Source: Paratrimastix pyriformis
Lineage: Eukaryota > Preaxostyla > Paratrimastigidae
Length of the DNA: 60,000 nucleotides
Reading direction: 5' to 3'
NCBI GenBank assembly: GCA_027972325.1
Contig: JAPMOS010000048.1
Span: forward strand, 32,501-92,500
A program made the translations under genes and the position numbers. A model generated the notes under the pieces. It was not told the origin of the DNA and did not search any database. It worked only from the letters and a program-made list of their open reading frames with translations. The first letter of the stretch is position 1. Each line of letters starts with the position of its first letter. Below are positions 1 through 18,162 of this stretch, piece after piece.

Positions 1-656
1 CAATCAGTCCGAACATGCGCGAAAAAATAAGGGGTGAAAAATTGGAGCAGGCGATTCGCGATGAATAAAAAAAAACAGACACTCGGAGGAAGTGGTACAG
101 TGACCACAGGACGAAGCCGGGTGAGCGGCGATGTGGGGCGCCCACGCAATGGCGAACGAGACGGAGAAGTAATTCGCACCGGAAGGGGAAAAATTGCCTT
201 TGGTGAAACCATAGGGGGTGGGCGCGCTTGAGTGTATCGAGGAGGGGAAACGGCACGAGGGGGTGGAGGTGCCGGGGAGGTCGGCGGCTGGATAAGGGGC
301 GCGGTCGTGATGTCCCCAAAATCAAAATGATAAGTGGCCTTCGGAGCTACACTCAATGGAGACAAAAAAGCAACCGTGGGAGGGTTCGGTGGTGCGGAGA
401 GGCGGTGCTTTTCCAGGAGGGCCTGCATACTCTTCGAGAGCGGCGGCTTCCCAGGAGACTCGGGTGCGCCTGAGGCTGGAGAAGCCTGTCCAACAGGCTG
501 ACTACTACCCCAAAAAAAATCAGATCGAAGTGGGGAAGGGAAAGAAGCAGACCCTTTCTTGGCATACAGATCGCTGATGTATTGCGAATCGGCATGTAAA
601 TGGTGCTCTGCCTCGGCAAGTTTCAGTTTGAACACCGCGATCTCTGTATCTCCCAT
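1..656 (-). CDS. Unrecognised Ser/Pro-rich protein, 5' part of a gene leaving the window
   Basis: The minus strand is open in one frame from an ATG at 656 down to base 1, about 218 codons with no stop. The product begins MGDTEIAVFKLKLAEAEHHL, a short charged, probably helical start, followed by a long Ser/Pro/Ala-rich, probably disordered stretch (residues about 40-175). A donor-like GTCTGT followed by a T-run near 79-86 may end the first exon, so the last 25 codons could be intron. The next gene starts head-to-head 117 bp away at 774, so the two probably share a promoter. I do not recognise a family. The length of open frame, the in-frame ATG and the protein-like N-terminus support a real gene; the rest lies outside the window. 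Confidence 0.6.
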   Translation of the reverse strand, partial: MGDTEIAVFKLKLAEAEHHLHADSQYISDLYAKKGSASFPSPLRSDFFWGSSQPVGQASPASGAPESPGKPPLSKSMQALLEKHRLSAPPNPPTVAFLSPLSVAPKATYHFDFGDITTAPLIQPPTSPAPPPPRAVSPPRYTQARPPPMVSPKAIFPLPVRITSPSRSPLRGRPTSPLTRLRPVVTVPLPPSVCFFLFIANRLLQFFTPYFFAHVRTD

Positions 657-773
657 CTGATCGCGCTGGCAAGCGCGTCCGCTCAAGACGCGCGAAATGG
701 GAAGAGGAGCTCAAGCGGCGGTGGGGTTGGCTGATCTCAATCAAACAAAACTCAGTCCAACTTGGCACCTGGA
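657..773. promoter_or_regulatory. Probable bidirectional promoter between divergent genes
   Basis: Only 117 bp separate the start codons of the left-edge gene (minus, ATG at 656) and the sphingomyelinase-like gene (plus, ATG at 774). Both promoters must lie here or within the transcribed parts. I see no clear TATA box; the segment is moderately GC-rich. The inference rests on gene orientation and spacing. Confidence 0.4.
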
Positions 774-2608
774 ATGCGTTTCGCTGTGCTCACTTGTTTT
801 GTCCTGGTCTCTTTGGCCTCTACCTATTCGGTTTGGCAACTGACCGATATCCATGTTGATCCCGACTATTCCATCGGTGCTGACCCCGCCAAGGGTTGCC
901 ACCCTCCATCTCCGGCGAAGCTCCCCAATGGAGCAGAAGTTTGCGGCCGTTTCGGCAACACGAAAGCGTATTCCCCTGTTGCCCTTGTGGAAAGCACTCT
1001 GGACTTTGTGAATTCCCTCCGCGGCAAGGACGACGTCATCGTCCACACGGGCGATGTCTCCTGGTACACTCAAACGATCGGAAAGGCCGACGAAATGTAC
1101 GGCCTGAAACAGTTGGCCACTGTGATGCATGGCGCATTCCCCGACACCAAAGTGTATCCGTCGACCGGCAACCATGACACCTGGCCCTGCGACATTCTCG
1201 GCAACCCCGAAGGTGTTTCCAAGTGGGTCATTGACGATTACATGGATGCTTGGCAGGCGATTCTGGGCAAGGAGGAGCTGGAGCAGGCGCGGTATGCCGG
1301 TTACTATGTGGCTATTCCCCGGTCTGTCTCACGCTCAGTCCGCCAGCACCCGCTCACCATTCTCTGTGTTTAAATTTGGTGGATAGCCCCGGGGTTATGC
1401 TCATTTCGCTCAATTCAGTGTACTTCCACCAAGACAACCTTCTGGTCCGCCTTTTTGTCTTCTTCTTCTGTGGGTCTCACTCCACCCCCTTCGCTGCACA
1501 ATACTTTGATGTCCGCATCAGGTGACCGGCCACCTGGATGGCGGTGCCCATGACAAGCAACTGGGCTGGTCTGTCGGCCCCCTCCTCCTCATCCCAACCA
1601 GCAAAGCCACCTTTTCGTCCTCTGCGCATGTGCGTCACGGGACCCTAACATGAAATGGCCGTTCTTCGGCCGAGGCCGGTGGGTAATGATGGGGGGGAAG
1701 TCTGCATATGTGTGCTGTGGGATAGTTTTTTGGTGGGTCAACATCACCCCCCCCCCCCCCCGCACCACGCAGGTTCGAGAAATCCCTGGCCGCGGCCGAG
1801 CAGTCCAACATGACCGTGTGGATCATCAGCCACGTCCCGTTCGGGTTCCACGAGGACCTCCACGATGGCGAGATTCAATGGGGCCCCCAGCTCACCTTCC
1901 TCAACACCACCCAGAAGTACATCTCGCTGATGCAGCGGTACGGGGACCGGGTCGCACTGCAGGTCTGGAAGACTGGGGGGTACGGTTCGCTTGAACGGTC
2001 CAGATGATCAAGCCAGACACACAAAGAGAGTTCGAGGATGAGCTGATCATATCACACAGGCGCTCCACCTTGATTCCAAATTGATGAGACACTCCTCGAC
2101 TGATGTGATCATTTTTTCGAGTCCGCGGTTTTTTTCTGCTGGTTATTCCGATTGCGTTCGTTTTTTCCCCCCCTTTTGAAAGTTTCCGGGAGACAGCCTC
2201 TCGCCCCCGGGCGAGAAACACACACCGCTTCGATCCACCCGGACCATCATCGCCGCTCTCAGCACACTGGAGAAAGTGGGTGTGAACCGGGTGATAGCCG
2301 CCTTGCTGATCGGAATCGGGAGCGATGTGAGCCACTCTCTTCTCTCCTACCAGCACTCGAGTGGCTATCACCCGGTTCATATCCACCCGTTATTCACTTG
2401 GGGACTGGGGTGCAGGTGTACGGGCACCAGCACTCGAGCGGCTATCGCCTGGTTCATCAGGCCGATGGGAAGAACCTGGCCGCCATCCAGTTCGTGGCAC
2501 CCTCCGTGACTCCCCATGGTCCGTTGCTCGCCCAGTCGTCGTCATCAGCGTCCATCCATCCATCCATCGTCATCATCATGGCGTCATCATTCAATCATCA
2601 TCATCCAG

Positions 2609-2673
<65 letters not shown>

Positions 2674-2700
2674 GTCCAATCATCATCATCATCATCGTCC

Positions 2701-2735
<35 letters not shown>

Positions 2736-3102
2736 CCGGGCACCCGATTTCTTCCCTTCCCCAGTGGGCAAGTACCCCTCCATGTGGCGCTACCTGATGG
2801 ACGACCAGACCAACCGGCTGGTGGGCATTGAACAGTGGTTTGTCAACCTGACCCTGGCCAACCAGGACGGCGGTCGCGCCACCTGGGAGCTGCAGGCCCG
2901 CTGGCCGCAGGACTTCGGGATGGCAGACCTGGAGCTGGACAGCTGGCAGAAGTACACCGAACGGATGCGGACCGACCCGGCCTTCTTGATGAAGGTTCGT
3001 CTGCGCGTGTGTGTGCATGCATGGATGTGTGCATGTGTGTCTGTGTTGTCTGTGTCTGGCGGAAAGGGAGAGTTACTGCGCGTGCGTGCGTGCGTGCGTC
3101 GC

Positions 3103-3156
<54 letters not shown>

Positions 3157-3720
3157 GGATGATGATTGGATGATGATGATGATTGATGATGATTGATGAT
3201 GATGCTGAGGAGGATGATGATGATGATGATGATGCTTGAAACATGGGACGATGTGGAAAGGCTGAAGCAGGTGGTGATGTTGGATCAGTTCGTGTGTGTT
3301 TTGGATGTTGATGATGTTGATGATGTTGATGTTGACTGGTGATGAGCGGGATGATGAGCGGGGTGATGTTGATGGCGATGGCGATGATGGCGATGGCGAT
3401 GATGGCGATGGCGATGAGGGTGAGGATGATGAGGTGAGGATGATGAGGTGAGGATGATGAGGTGAGGATGATGAGGTGAGGATGATGAGGTGAGGATGAT
3501 GAGGTGAGGATGATGTCTCAATCGTCTCTCTTGTGTGGACTCGTTCCTTCATTCTGCGCTCGTTTCCGTCTCTGTCTCCCAGGTTCGGCGCCTCGCACTG
3601 GCGAACTACGACGATGGCAAGACCTGCGATGATGACTGCCGGCAACAGCTCCTCTGTGCCACCCTCTACACCGAGCCTGCATTGTACGAGCCATGCATTA
3701 AGGTGAAGCCCAAGGCATGA
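774..3720 (+). CDS. Acid sphingomyelinase-like phosphodiesterase (SMPDL3-like)
   Basis: Secreted or lysosomal metallophosphoesterase of the acid sphingomyelinase family, which cleaves phosphodiester or nucleotide substrates with a two-metal centre. Seven exons keep one frame: 774-1321, 1387-1444, 1522-1568, 1773-1962, 2416-2518, 2765-2994, 3583-3720, giving 437 aa. The ATG at 774 is followed by a signal peptide. Metal-site motifs are visible in order: LTDIHVD (near residue 25), HTGDVSW, STGNHDTW, IISHVPFG and YGHQHSSG. The C-terminal exon is cysteine-rich, as in the family. Donors are GTCTGT, GTCCGC, GTCTGT, GTCTGG, GTCCGT and GTTCGT. Introns 5 and 6 are inflated by CAT/ATG repeats, and intron 4 holds degraded copies of the start of exon 5. 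Substrate (sphingomyelin or nucleotide) cannot be told from sequence alone. Confidence 0.9.
1963..2415 (+). repeat. Intron 4 of the sphingomyelinase-like gene with copies of the exon 5 start
   Basis: Around 2350-2385 the intron carries a second version of the beginning of exon 5 (CAGCACTCGAGTGGCTATC against CAGCACTCGAGCGGCTATC at 2430). An inverted version of part of it (AACCGGGTGATAGCC) lies at 2285-2299. These are non-coding duplicates of an exon edge. Confidence 0.7.
2540..2738. repeat. (CAT)n microsatellite with CCAATCATC interruptions, intron 5
   Basis: Near-pure CAT/ATC trinucleotide repeat lying between exons 5 and 6 of the sphingomyelinase-like gene, with a few CCAAT-containing interruptions. 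Apparent poly-His, poly-Ile or poly-Ser reading frames across it are artefacts of the repeat. Confidence 0.95.
3101..3515. repeat. (GAT)n tract followed by a 14-bp GAGGATGATGAGGT minisatellite, intron 6
   Basis: A GAT microsatellite at 3101-3240 is followed by GATGTT- and GGCGAT-type repeats, then by about seven copies of the 14-bp unit GAGGATGATGAGGT at 3418-3515. All of it lies in the intron between exons 6 and 7. Confidence 0.9.
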
Positions 3721-3841
3721 TCCATTTTGTTTTTACCCCCCGAATACAATTCCTTTGCTGGTTTTTGTTCAGACTTCTTGTCTTTCTTTGCTTTTGCTCT
3801 TTTTCTTGTAATTCTCTTTTTTTTTTTTCTCACTCCAATAA

Positions 3842-4014
3842 GCTGTCCTCCCAACTCCCATCTTGGATGGCGATACACTGACCAACCGGGCTTCGGTGCC
3901 TGGGGCCTGACGACTGACCCACGCTGGAGAGGCTACTGCCGGCCCCGTGTCGCCTACCCGAGAGGAGACACTCCCATCATCCGGACCACCAGTCGTCGCC
4001 CCTTCGAAAAATAA
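3842..4014 (+). other. Possible orphan coding exon ending in a TAATG overlap with the RNase Z start
   Basis: After a long T-rich tract and an AG at 3840-3841, an open frame runs to a TAA at 4012-4014. It encodes a Trp-, Arg- and Pro-rich peptide containing GWRYTDQPGFGAWG. The stop overlaps the RNase Z ATG as TAATG. The preceding T-rich stretch looks like a polypyrimidine tract, so this could be a last exon, perhaps an alternative 3' end of the sphingomyelinase-like gene joined by a phase-2 donor. It could also be chance open sequence in the leader of the RNase Z mRNA. No family recognised. Confidence 0.25.
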
Positions 4015-6414
4015 TGGATATCACGTTTTTGGGGACAAGTGCAGGGTTGCCCACAAAGTCTCGCTTTTGCAGTTCTCTTGCGCTCCGCCTCGAAGATGGG
4101 ACGACATATCTCGTCGATTGTGGCGAAGGTGCACAGATTCAGGTTCATCACAGCGAGAACATTCGCTTTGCCCGCATCGAGCGTATTTTTCTGACACATC
4201 TCCATGGGGATCACATCTTTGGACTCCCTGGGTTCCTTTCGACTGTGTTCAATCAGAAGGCTGCTGATCTGTGGGTCTATGGCCCGCCAGGGCTCAGTGC
4301 CTTCATCAGTGCCACATTAGCCCTGACGTCATCCGGGTTTGAAAACCCGGAGCGACTTCACATTATTGAACTGGCATCTGATCCCACGCCGGTTCGTTTT
4401 TTGCCTTTTCACAGTCTGCTACTTCACGACGTTCACGCAGGTTCTTCCGGAGTTTCCCCGAAGGTTCCCTGTCGATCAGCGCCTCCCAGGTCCCACTGGG
4501 ACGTGGGTTCTGTCTGTTCCGTCTCATTCACCCACCATCACTTTTTTTTCGTGTCTTTAGCCCCGAGACTTCAGTCGATGGGGTCGAAGTGGAGGCTGTC
4601 CGGGTGATTCATGGGGGGATGTATGCCCTGGGTTATATCTTCCGTGAACACGAGCGGCCGGGTAAGTTCGACGTGGCTACAGCCACTCAGCGCGGGCTCA
4701 AACCAGGGCCGTTGTACTCGAAACTCAAGGCAGGCCAGAGCGTCACCCTGCCGGATGGAACCACGGTCTGTGACACGCACACCACTTCAGCAACTTCAAC
4801 GTTGGTGTCGATGTTCCCCCTGGGGGGTGGCAGCTGAACCCAGAGGATGTTGTCGGACCACCAACGCCAGGTCGCACCGTCGGTCCGTCCCCCAAGTGCC
4901 ATCATGATGATGAGTATAGATGATTGGGTGATGCTGATGATGATTGGATGATGAATGTTGATAATGTTGGTGGTGTTGACTGGATGATGATGCCTTGATG
5001 ACAGGTTGATGATCACCCCCGTCTCGATGGCACCTCACCACCCATTACATCCTCTACCCTCACGCGGCAGTCATCATTGGCGACACAAACGACCCCTCGG
5101 CCATCTCGGCAGCCCTGCACGCCCGGGCGGGAGTTCCGGATACCGACCTCCCCCTGGGCACTGTCGACTGTCTCGTCCATGAGGCCACCATGAACGACGC
5201 GTTGAAAGATAAGGCGGTCGACTATGGGCATTCCACGGCTGGTCTGTGTCTCCACCACTCCCGGCATCGGCATCCGTACAAAACCACTACAACGCGCACA
5301 CACACGCGCGCCACACACGCATTTCACACATTTCACACCCATTCGGATCAAACGCCCTCCACAGGGGATTCCTTCGCCCACGGGTGCAGTGACATTCGTG
5401 CTGTCTCTTCTACCTCTCTGGTTTTTGTATATTCCCGTTACTTCTTTCCCTCTTTACTCCACACACACATTCGTGCTGTCTTTTCTACCTCTCTGCTTCT
5501 TTTTGTTCTCCCGTGACTTCCTTCCTTCTTTACGGCTTCACACACACCTTCACACACCTTCACACACCTTCACACACATCCACCCACATCCACCCACATC
5601 CACCCACATTTACCCACATTCACACACATTCACACACATCCACCCACATCCACCCACATCCACCCACATTTACCCACATTCACACACATTCACACACATT
5701 CACACACATTCACCCACATGACCGATGCCAGGGATGGCCGGCGCCTTCGCACGCCGTCTGGGGGCCCGTCTGCTGCTGTTGAACCACTTCAGCCCCCGCC
5801 TGGCCGACTCCGCCGCAGACCCGTCCCCCTCCCCCAAACCCCTCGCCACACCCATCCCCGCAGTCTCTGCCCCCACTCCAGCCGCCGCCGCCGCCGCCGC
5901 CGCCGCCCCTGCGGCCGCTCCCACCCCAGTGGCTGCAACCTCCGCTGCCGCCCCAACGTCGTCTTCACCAGTCGCGTCACCGGCACCAGCACCAGCACCA
6001 GCACCAGCACCAGCACCAGCACCAGCACCAGCACCAGCACCAGCACCCGTGCCTTCGCAAGACCCCACAAAAACAGCTGCTGCAGGATCCGAGCCGGGAC
6101 CCAGGCCCGAGCCCAAGAAGAAGGAGAAGAAGTCCAAACAGCCCACACTGCCCACCTCCGAGTCTCCCGCCCCTGCAGCCGAGCCAGCCGTACCCACACC
6201 CAAGGAGGCCAGCAAGAAGAAGGACAAGAAGGAGAAGAAGACGGAGAAGACACCCGCCGTGGCTGCGGCAGCGCCTGCTGCCCCGGAGGGAGCCGCAGAG
6301 GGGCCTGCCTGGGTCCCGGCCGATGTGCAGGCTGAGGCCCAAAGGACGGCGTGCCCCGAGACCCGGGTCGTGTGCTCGGTCGACCTGATGTGCGTCGGCA
6401 TCCCCCGGAGGTGA
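4014..6414 (+). CDS. ELAC1: Ribonuclease Z, short form (tRNA 3' endonuclease)
   Basis: Metallo-beta-lactamase endonuclease that removes the 3' trailer from pre-tRNA. Six exons stay in frame: 4014-4391, 4441-4502, 4561-4765, 4834-4882, 5071-5241, 5732-6414 (515 aa). The start [17 protein letters not shown] is the family N-terminus. The zinc motif HLHGDHIFG lies near residue 62, so this is the single-domain tRNase Z(S) type. The central exons carry IIGDTND and [20 protein letters not shown] spans the last junction and is followed by LLLNHFSPR. Between that motif and the C-terminal EAQ...CPETRV...PRR block sits an insertion of about 170 residues that no family member needs: poly-Ala, a (Pro-Ala)n array and Lys/Glu-rich KKKEKK stretches. 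The last exon edge may differ slightly, since a copy of it lies downstream at 6715-6750. Confidence 0.88.
5346..5535 (+). repeat. Dispersed repeat A, copy 1 (RNase Z intron 5)
   Basis: The stretch from AAACGCCCTCCACAGGGG through ACATTCGTGCTGTCTCTTC to TTCCCGTTACTTC is nearly identical to 36046-36150 in the phospholipase B-like gene. A shortened second unit follows at 5470-5535. It lies inside an intron on the coding strand. No terminal repeats or coding capacity are seen. Confidence 0.8.
5536..5720. repeat. CACACA/CCCACAT short tandem repeats at the end of RNase Z intron 5
   Basis: Arrays of CACACCTTCA, CATCCACC and CACATTCA units run up to the acceptor of exon 6. Apparent His/Thr/Pro-rich frames across it are repeat artefacts. 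Confidence 0.9.
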
Positions 6415-6560
6415 TGTCGGCATCCCCCCGGAGGTGATGTCGGCATCCCCCCGGAGGTGACGTCGGCATCCCCCCGGAGGTGATGTCGGCATCCCCCCGG
6501 AGGTGATGTCGGCATCCCCCCGGAGGTGACGTCAGCATCGGAGGTGATCCCCCGGAGGTG
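6413..6560. repeat. 23-bp minisatellite just after the RNase Z stop
   Basis: About six tandem copies of a 23-bp unit (GATGTCGGCATCCCCCCGGAG plus GT) begin at the last codons of RNase Z. The last RNase Z residues (IPRR) are encoded by the first unit, so the array grew from the 3' end of the coding sequence. Confidence 0.9.
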
Positions 6561-6751
6561 ATGTGGAGGTGATGTCCGCTGATGGAAACGTGCGACTTTG
6601 TTTTAAATGCGGTTTTTCTGAAAGAAAATATTGCGCGCTGTCTTGTTCACACCTGGGAAACCCCTTTGACCACAAAAAAAGACGATGCGTACGTACTTCT
6701 CGGTCACGCGCCCGTTCCGGGGTCGTGTGCTCGGTCGAACCGATTGATGTG

Positions 6752-6842
6752 CGTCTGGCGTGGGGGGACCAGATGGGGCTCCAACCCCGGTCCGTTGCGT
6801 CTGGCGTGGGGGGACCAGATGGGGCTCCAACCCCGGTCCGTT
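6752..6842 (+). repeat. Dispersed repeat C: two tandem units containing a donor-like GGTCCGT
   Basis: Two copies of a 46-bp unit GCGTCTGGCGTGGGGGGACC ... CCAACCCCGGTCCGTT. The same core (ACCAGATGGGGCTCCAACCC followed by CGGTCCGT) occurs in the antisense orientation near 20530-20665 in the DNAJC2 gene, where it ends an exon and starts an intron. Confidence 0.75.
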
Positions 6843-7330
6843 TTGCACCTCGATCATCGTCCGCTCATTTTCCCTTTGGCCGTTCTCCTCCCCCCCCCCC
6901 ACCCGGTCATCATGACCCCCACGGCCGCTCCGCTCACTCCACCGCCCCCATCCGCTGTTCCCTCAGAGTCAGACGGAGGGTGGAGTCAGCATATTCTGTC
7001 TTTCTGATGAACCAGCAAGGAAATATGACGATGCGGACTGATAACTCCAGACGTGTGGGGTGGGGTTGGTTTGGATGCAAACTGAAAAAATGAAGCGAAG
7101 AAAAAAACAACAACAAAAGGAACAACAACAACAATGGTGGGGGTGGAATGGAATGTGTGTGTGGTGATAGTGCCAACCATCACAGATTCTAAAAGAAAGG
7201 AAAAAACAACAACGAAAAAAAAGGCAAGGCAGCGTGCTATGTGTTATGTTTGGAATTTCTCCAACGTAGGGTGGGGGTGGGGGTGGGGTGGATGTGTGAG
7301 CTATGTGTTATGTGTTTGTAATTTCTCCTA

Positions 7331-7358
7331 CCGGGGGGGGGGGGGGGGGGGGGGGGGG
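7331..7358. repeat. Poly-G tract
   Basis: An uninterrupted G run of about 28 bases in the intergenic region. Similar runs occur at 18768 and 33578 (G) and 37567 (C). Such runs are prone to length error in assemblies and can form G-quadruplexes. Confidence 0.9.
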
Positions 7359-7549
7359 AGCGGACATCCTCACTCAAAACTGGCACATCACTGAAAGAGA
7401 CGCACAGACAGACGACACAGACACAGACGAACAGAGAGAACAGAGAACCCCAATACGGACGGTCGGACGGACAGAGACAGACGGACGGACAGACAGACAG
7501 ACACAGACGAACAGAGGAGAACAGAGAACCCCGATACCTGAGAAACGGG

Positions 7550-7850
7550 GGAAGGAGGAGGAGGAGGAGGGTGGGGATTTGATGGATGGGATGGCGGGGG
7601 CAGATGGAAGGTGGAAATGGGGTGGGTGGAGGGGGGAGGGGAGGGAGGGAAGGAGGGAGTGGAGGGAGGAAGGAGGGAGGAGGGAGGAGGGAGGGAGGGA
7701 GAGGAGAGGGGGGAGGAGGGAGCAGATTGAGGAGGAGGAAGGAGGGAGGAGGGAGGGAGGGAGGGAGGGAGGGAGGAGGGAGGGAGGAGGACAGGAAGGA
7801 AGGCATCAAGGAGGAGGAAGGAATGGAGGGAAGGAATCGGAATGCTCAGC
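7550..7850. repeat. Purine-only GGA/GGGA tract
   Basis: About 300 bp of almost pure purine on the plus strand, mostly GGGAGGA and GGAGGA units. A second such tract lies at 42380-42600 in DYNC2H1. It may form triplex-type DNA structure; it codes for nothing recognisable. Confidence 0.85.
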
Positions 7851-8066
7851 AAGAAGGGACATGAAAGAAAGAGCGATGACAGTCTCAGATGGCAAACAAA
7901 AGGGGGATGTAGACCGGAAAACAAGGGAGAATAGGGAACTCAACCCGGGGGGCTATTGTGCAGGCAGGACGGAAATCTCTCTCAATGGGTCGTCCGACAG
8001 GGTGAATGATGAGACAGTCAGTCCCAGGCCATGTACCAAGGACGGGGTTATATCCACAAAGTCACC

Positions 8067-9016
8067 CTAATCGACGACTGACATGGGGGTATTGGGGGCC
8101 GAGCCGGTGCCGGAGACCTCGGCCACCACGTCGCGCACGACCCGGGTGAACTCGGCCGAGTCATAGAAAAAGTGCCCCGCGGGAATCTCATGCAGGGCGA
8201 AATGGGTCGAGGTGTACTCGGACCACTACAGTATTTAACCCCCCCGGGTGAGTGAGACCAAAGTGTGAAGAAGAGCCACAGACTGCTTGCACCTGCTCGC
8301 CAGTGACCCGATCGTCGTCTTTGCCGTAGCAGGCCGTGATGGGGATGTTGAGCAGAAGTTCAGGAACGACAGCAGGGGAAAACCCACGGTACGCTTCCGC
8401 CGCGGTGATGTCGGCTTTCATGGGACGCACGAGAAGAGCCTCCATTTCGGGGGACAGGCGCGTGAGTGAATAGCGCTCTGCAATCACTCCCATAAATTCG
8501 GCATCATCCAGGTGCGCAATCTGCCTGTCCCAGGATGGCTCGAACGGTGCCATCTGACTTGCGACGATCAGGTGCTGGGGAAGCGTCCAGTTGCGTCTTT
8601 TCATCTCATTGATGAATTCGAAAGCCTAAAACCAAAAGAAATGAGAGATTTTCTGAGTAAGGGGAGAAAAAACATACCACAATGGATCCCATGCTATAGG
8701 CAAGGAAGATAAACGGAAGCTGTGGCTTCGAAAAAACTGGCTCCGTTTCGCGGGCAAGTAATGCAATCAGTTCGTGGATAGAGGTCAGGGGAGTTTCACG
8801 GAATCTTCCGGCTCGACCAGGAAGAAGAATGCTCACAACCTCGACAGTATCGGGCAGCCCCACGGCATTGATCCACTTCATATTGTTAAAAGTACTGGGT
8901 CCGGATCCCGCAGCTGGGAAACAATAAATACGTAAGGTAGGAGCCGTGTTCGACCGGGGACGCCGGAAGTATGCCAAAGATGGAATGGAAGGGTGGGTGG
9001 CTGACTCACTGGCCAT
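8067..9016 (-). CDS. Type II (editing) thioesterase, alpha/beta hydrolase
   Basis: Stand-alone thioesterase of the type that hydrolyses acyl chains from acyl-carrier proteins of polyketide, nonribosomal-peptide or fatty acid synthases (oleoyl-ACP hydrolase/GrsT family). Three exons, 9016-8678, 8625-8284 and 8225-8067, make 279 aa; introns are only 52 and 58 bp. The N-terminal strand reads LRIYCFPAAGSG. The nucleophile elbow is FLAYSMGSIV, with Ala instead of the usual first Gly. The catalytic His block is PAGHFFYDS near residue 245. The Asp is probably in the GKDDDRVTGEQ segment. The first intron uses a classical GTATGT donor, the second GTCTGT. No synthase is present in the window. An upstream TTG could extend the frame, but the ATG at 9016 gives the family length. 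Confidence 0.88.
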
Positions 9017-9127
9017 TTCTGGGTTGAATGAATGCCTGATCGATCGGGGAGGGGAGGCCGCGGCTGTCAAAGAAACACCATTCGCCTTTCTGGGTTTCTC
9101 TTTTCGTCTAACCCCATCGGCAGAACT

Positions 9128-9190
9128 GTGAACAGAGTCTCGTGTTATTGCCTCTGTGAGGCATGTGCAGCAGGCACGCCAAATCTGGGG
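9128..9190 (-). promoter_or_regulatory. Shared hairpin element upstream of the thioesterase
   Basis: On the minus strand this reads GCCTCACAGAGGC, a perfect stem-loop, followed by AATAACACGAGACT. A closely matching block with stem-loop GCCTCACACGAGGC and then ATTAACACGAGACT lies at 17812-17845, upstream of the leishmanolysin gene on the same strand. Its place just 5' of two coding regions suggests a promoter or leader element, or the 3' end of a neighbouring transcript. Confidence 0.4.
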
Positions 9191-9281
9191 AGAGAATACA
9201 AGTTACGGAGCAATGAGCAATTCACAGATAAAGATGGATAAGGGACTGAATCGTTCAAATAAAAAAAATCTATTATGGCAG

Positions 9282-17721
<8,440 letters not shown>

Positions 17722-18162
17722 GATCGCGTTTTGATAAGATCTCCCCTGGTTGATCTGACACAAAAAAAAAGGGCACATCTTTCTCTCGACCCAGTCAGTC
17801 AGTCAGTCTCGTGTTAATGCAGCCTCGTGTGAGGCTAACTAAGGAGCCATGAGAAAGAAATCACAAAAGGTTTTATCCCCCAATTCCCCCGTCACCTCAT
17901 CACCTCCGATAGGCTTCGGCTCAAAGTGCATCGCATCTCATCACCCCCACCTCCTTCACTGGTGAGCCTCGGCCTCGTGGTTGCGCTTGGTCGGTATGCC
18001 ACCATCCTAGGTCGCCCCGAAAGCAAGCCAGGGAGAGAAAATGGATGGAAGAGCGACGACCTAAGACTTCCCCCCCCTCCCCGCAGGTTTTGAGGACGAG
18101 CCCACCCGGCGAGCCTGACGCTGCCGTCGTCCACCCGCAAAGGAGAGGGGTTCGGTCGATTG
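17722..18162. promoter_or_regulatory. Upstream region of the leishmanolysin gene
   Basis: No convincing gene. It contains four tandem CAGT units (about 17793-17808), the hairpin element shared with 9128-9190 (GCCTCGTGTGAGGC at 17823-17836, plus strand), and a poly-C run. It probably carries the leishmanolysin promoter and leader. Confidence 0.4.

Larger units (their letters stand above)
6561..8066. other. Intergenic region between RNase Z and thioesterase, repeat-rich
   Basis: No gene recognised. It holds a partial copy of the RNase Z 3' end (6715-6750), two tandem units of dispersed repeat C (6752-6842), a poly-G run at 7331-7358, GACAGA repeats (7400-7530) and a long purine GGA/GGGA tract (7550-7850). 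Open frames across the purine tract have no protein-like composition. Confidence 0.7.

Noticed and set aside
6563-7093. Plus-strand open frame after RNase Z with a Cys-rich start
   Set aside because: It has no good start and is built on two tandem units of a dispersed repeat and a partial copy of the RNase Z 3' end; no domain is visible.
7237-7924. Pro/Ser-rich and Gly/Arg-rich frames on both strands
   Set aside because: They arise from a pure purine/pyrimidine tract and a poly-G run, with no protein-like start or homology.
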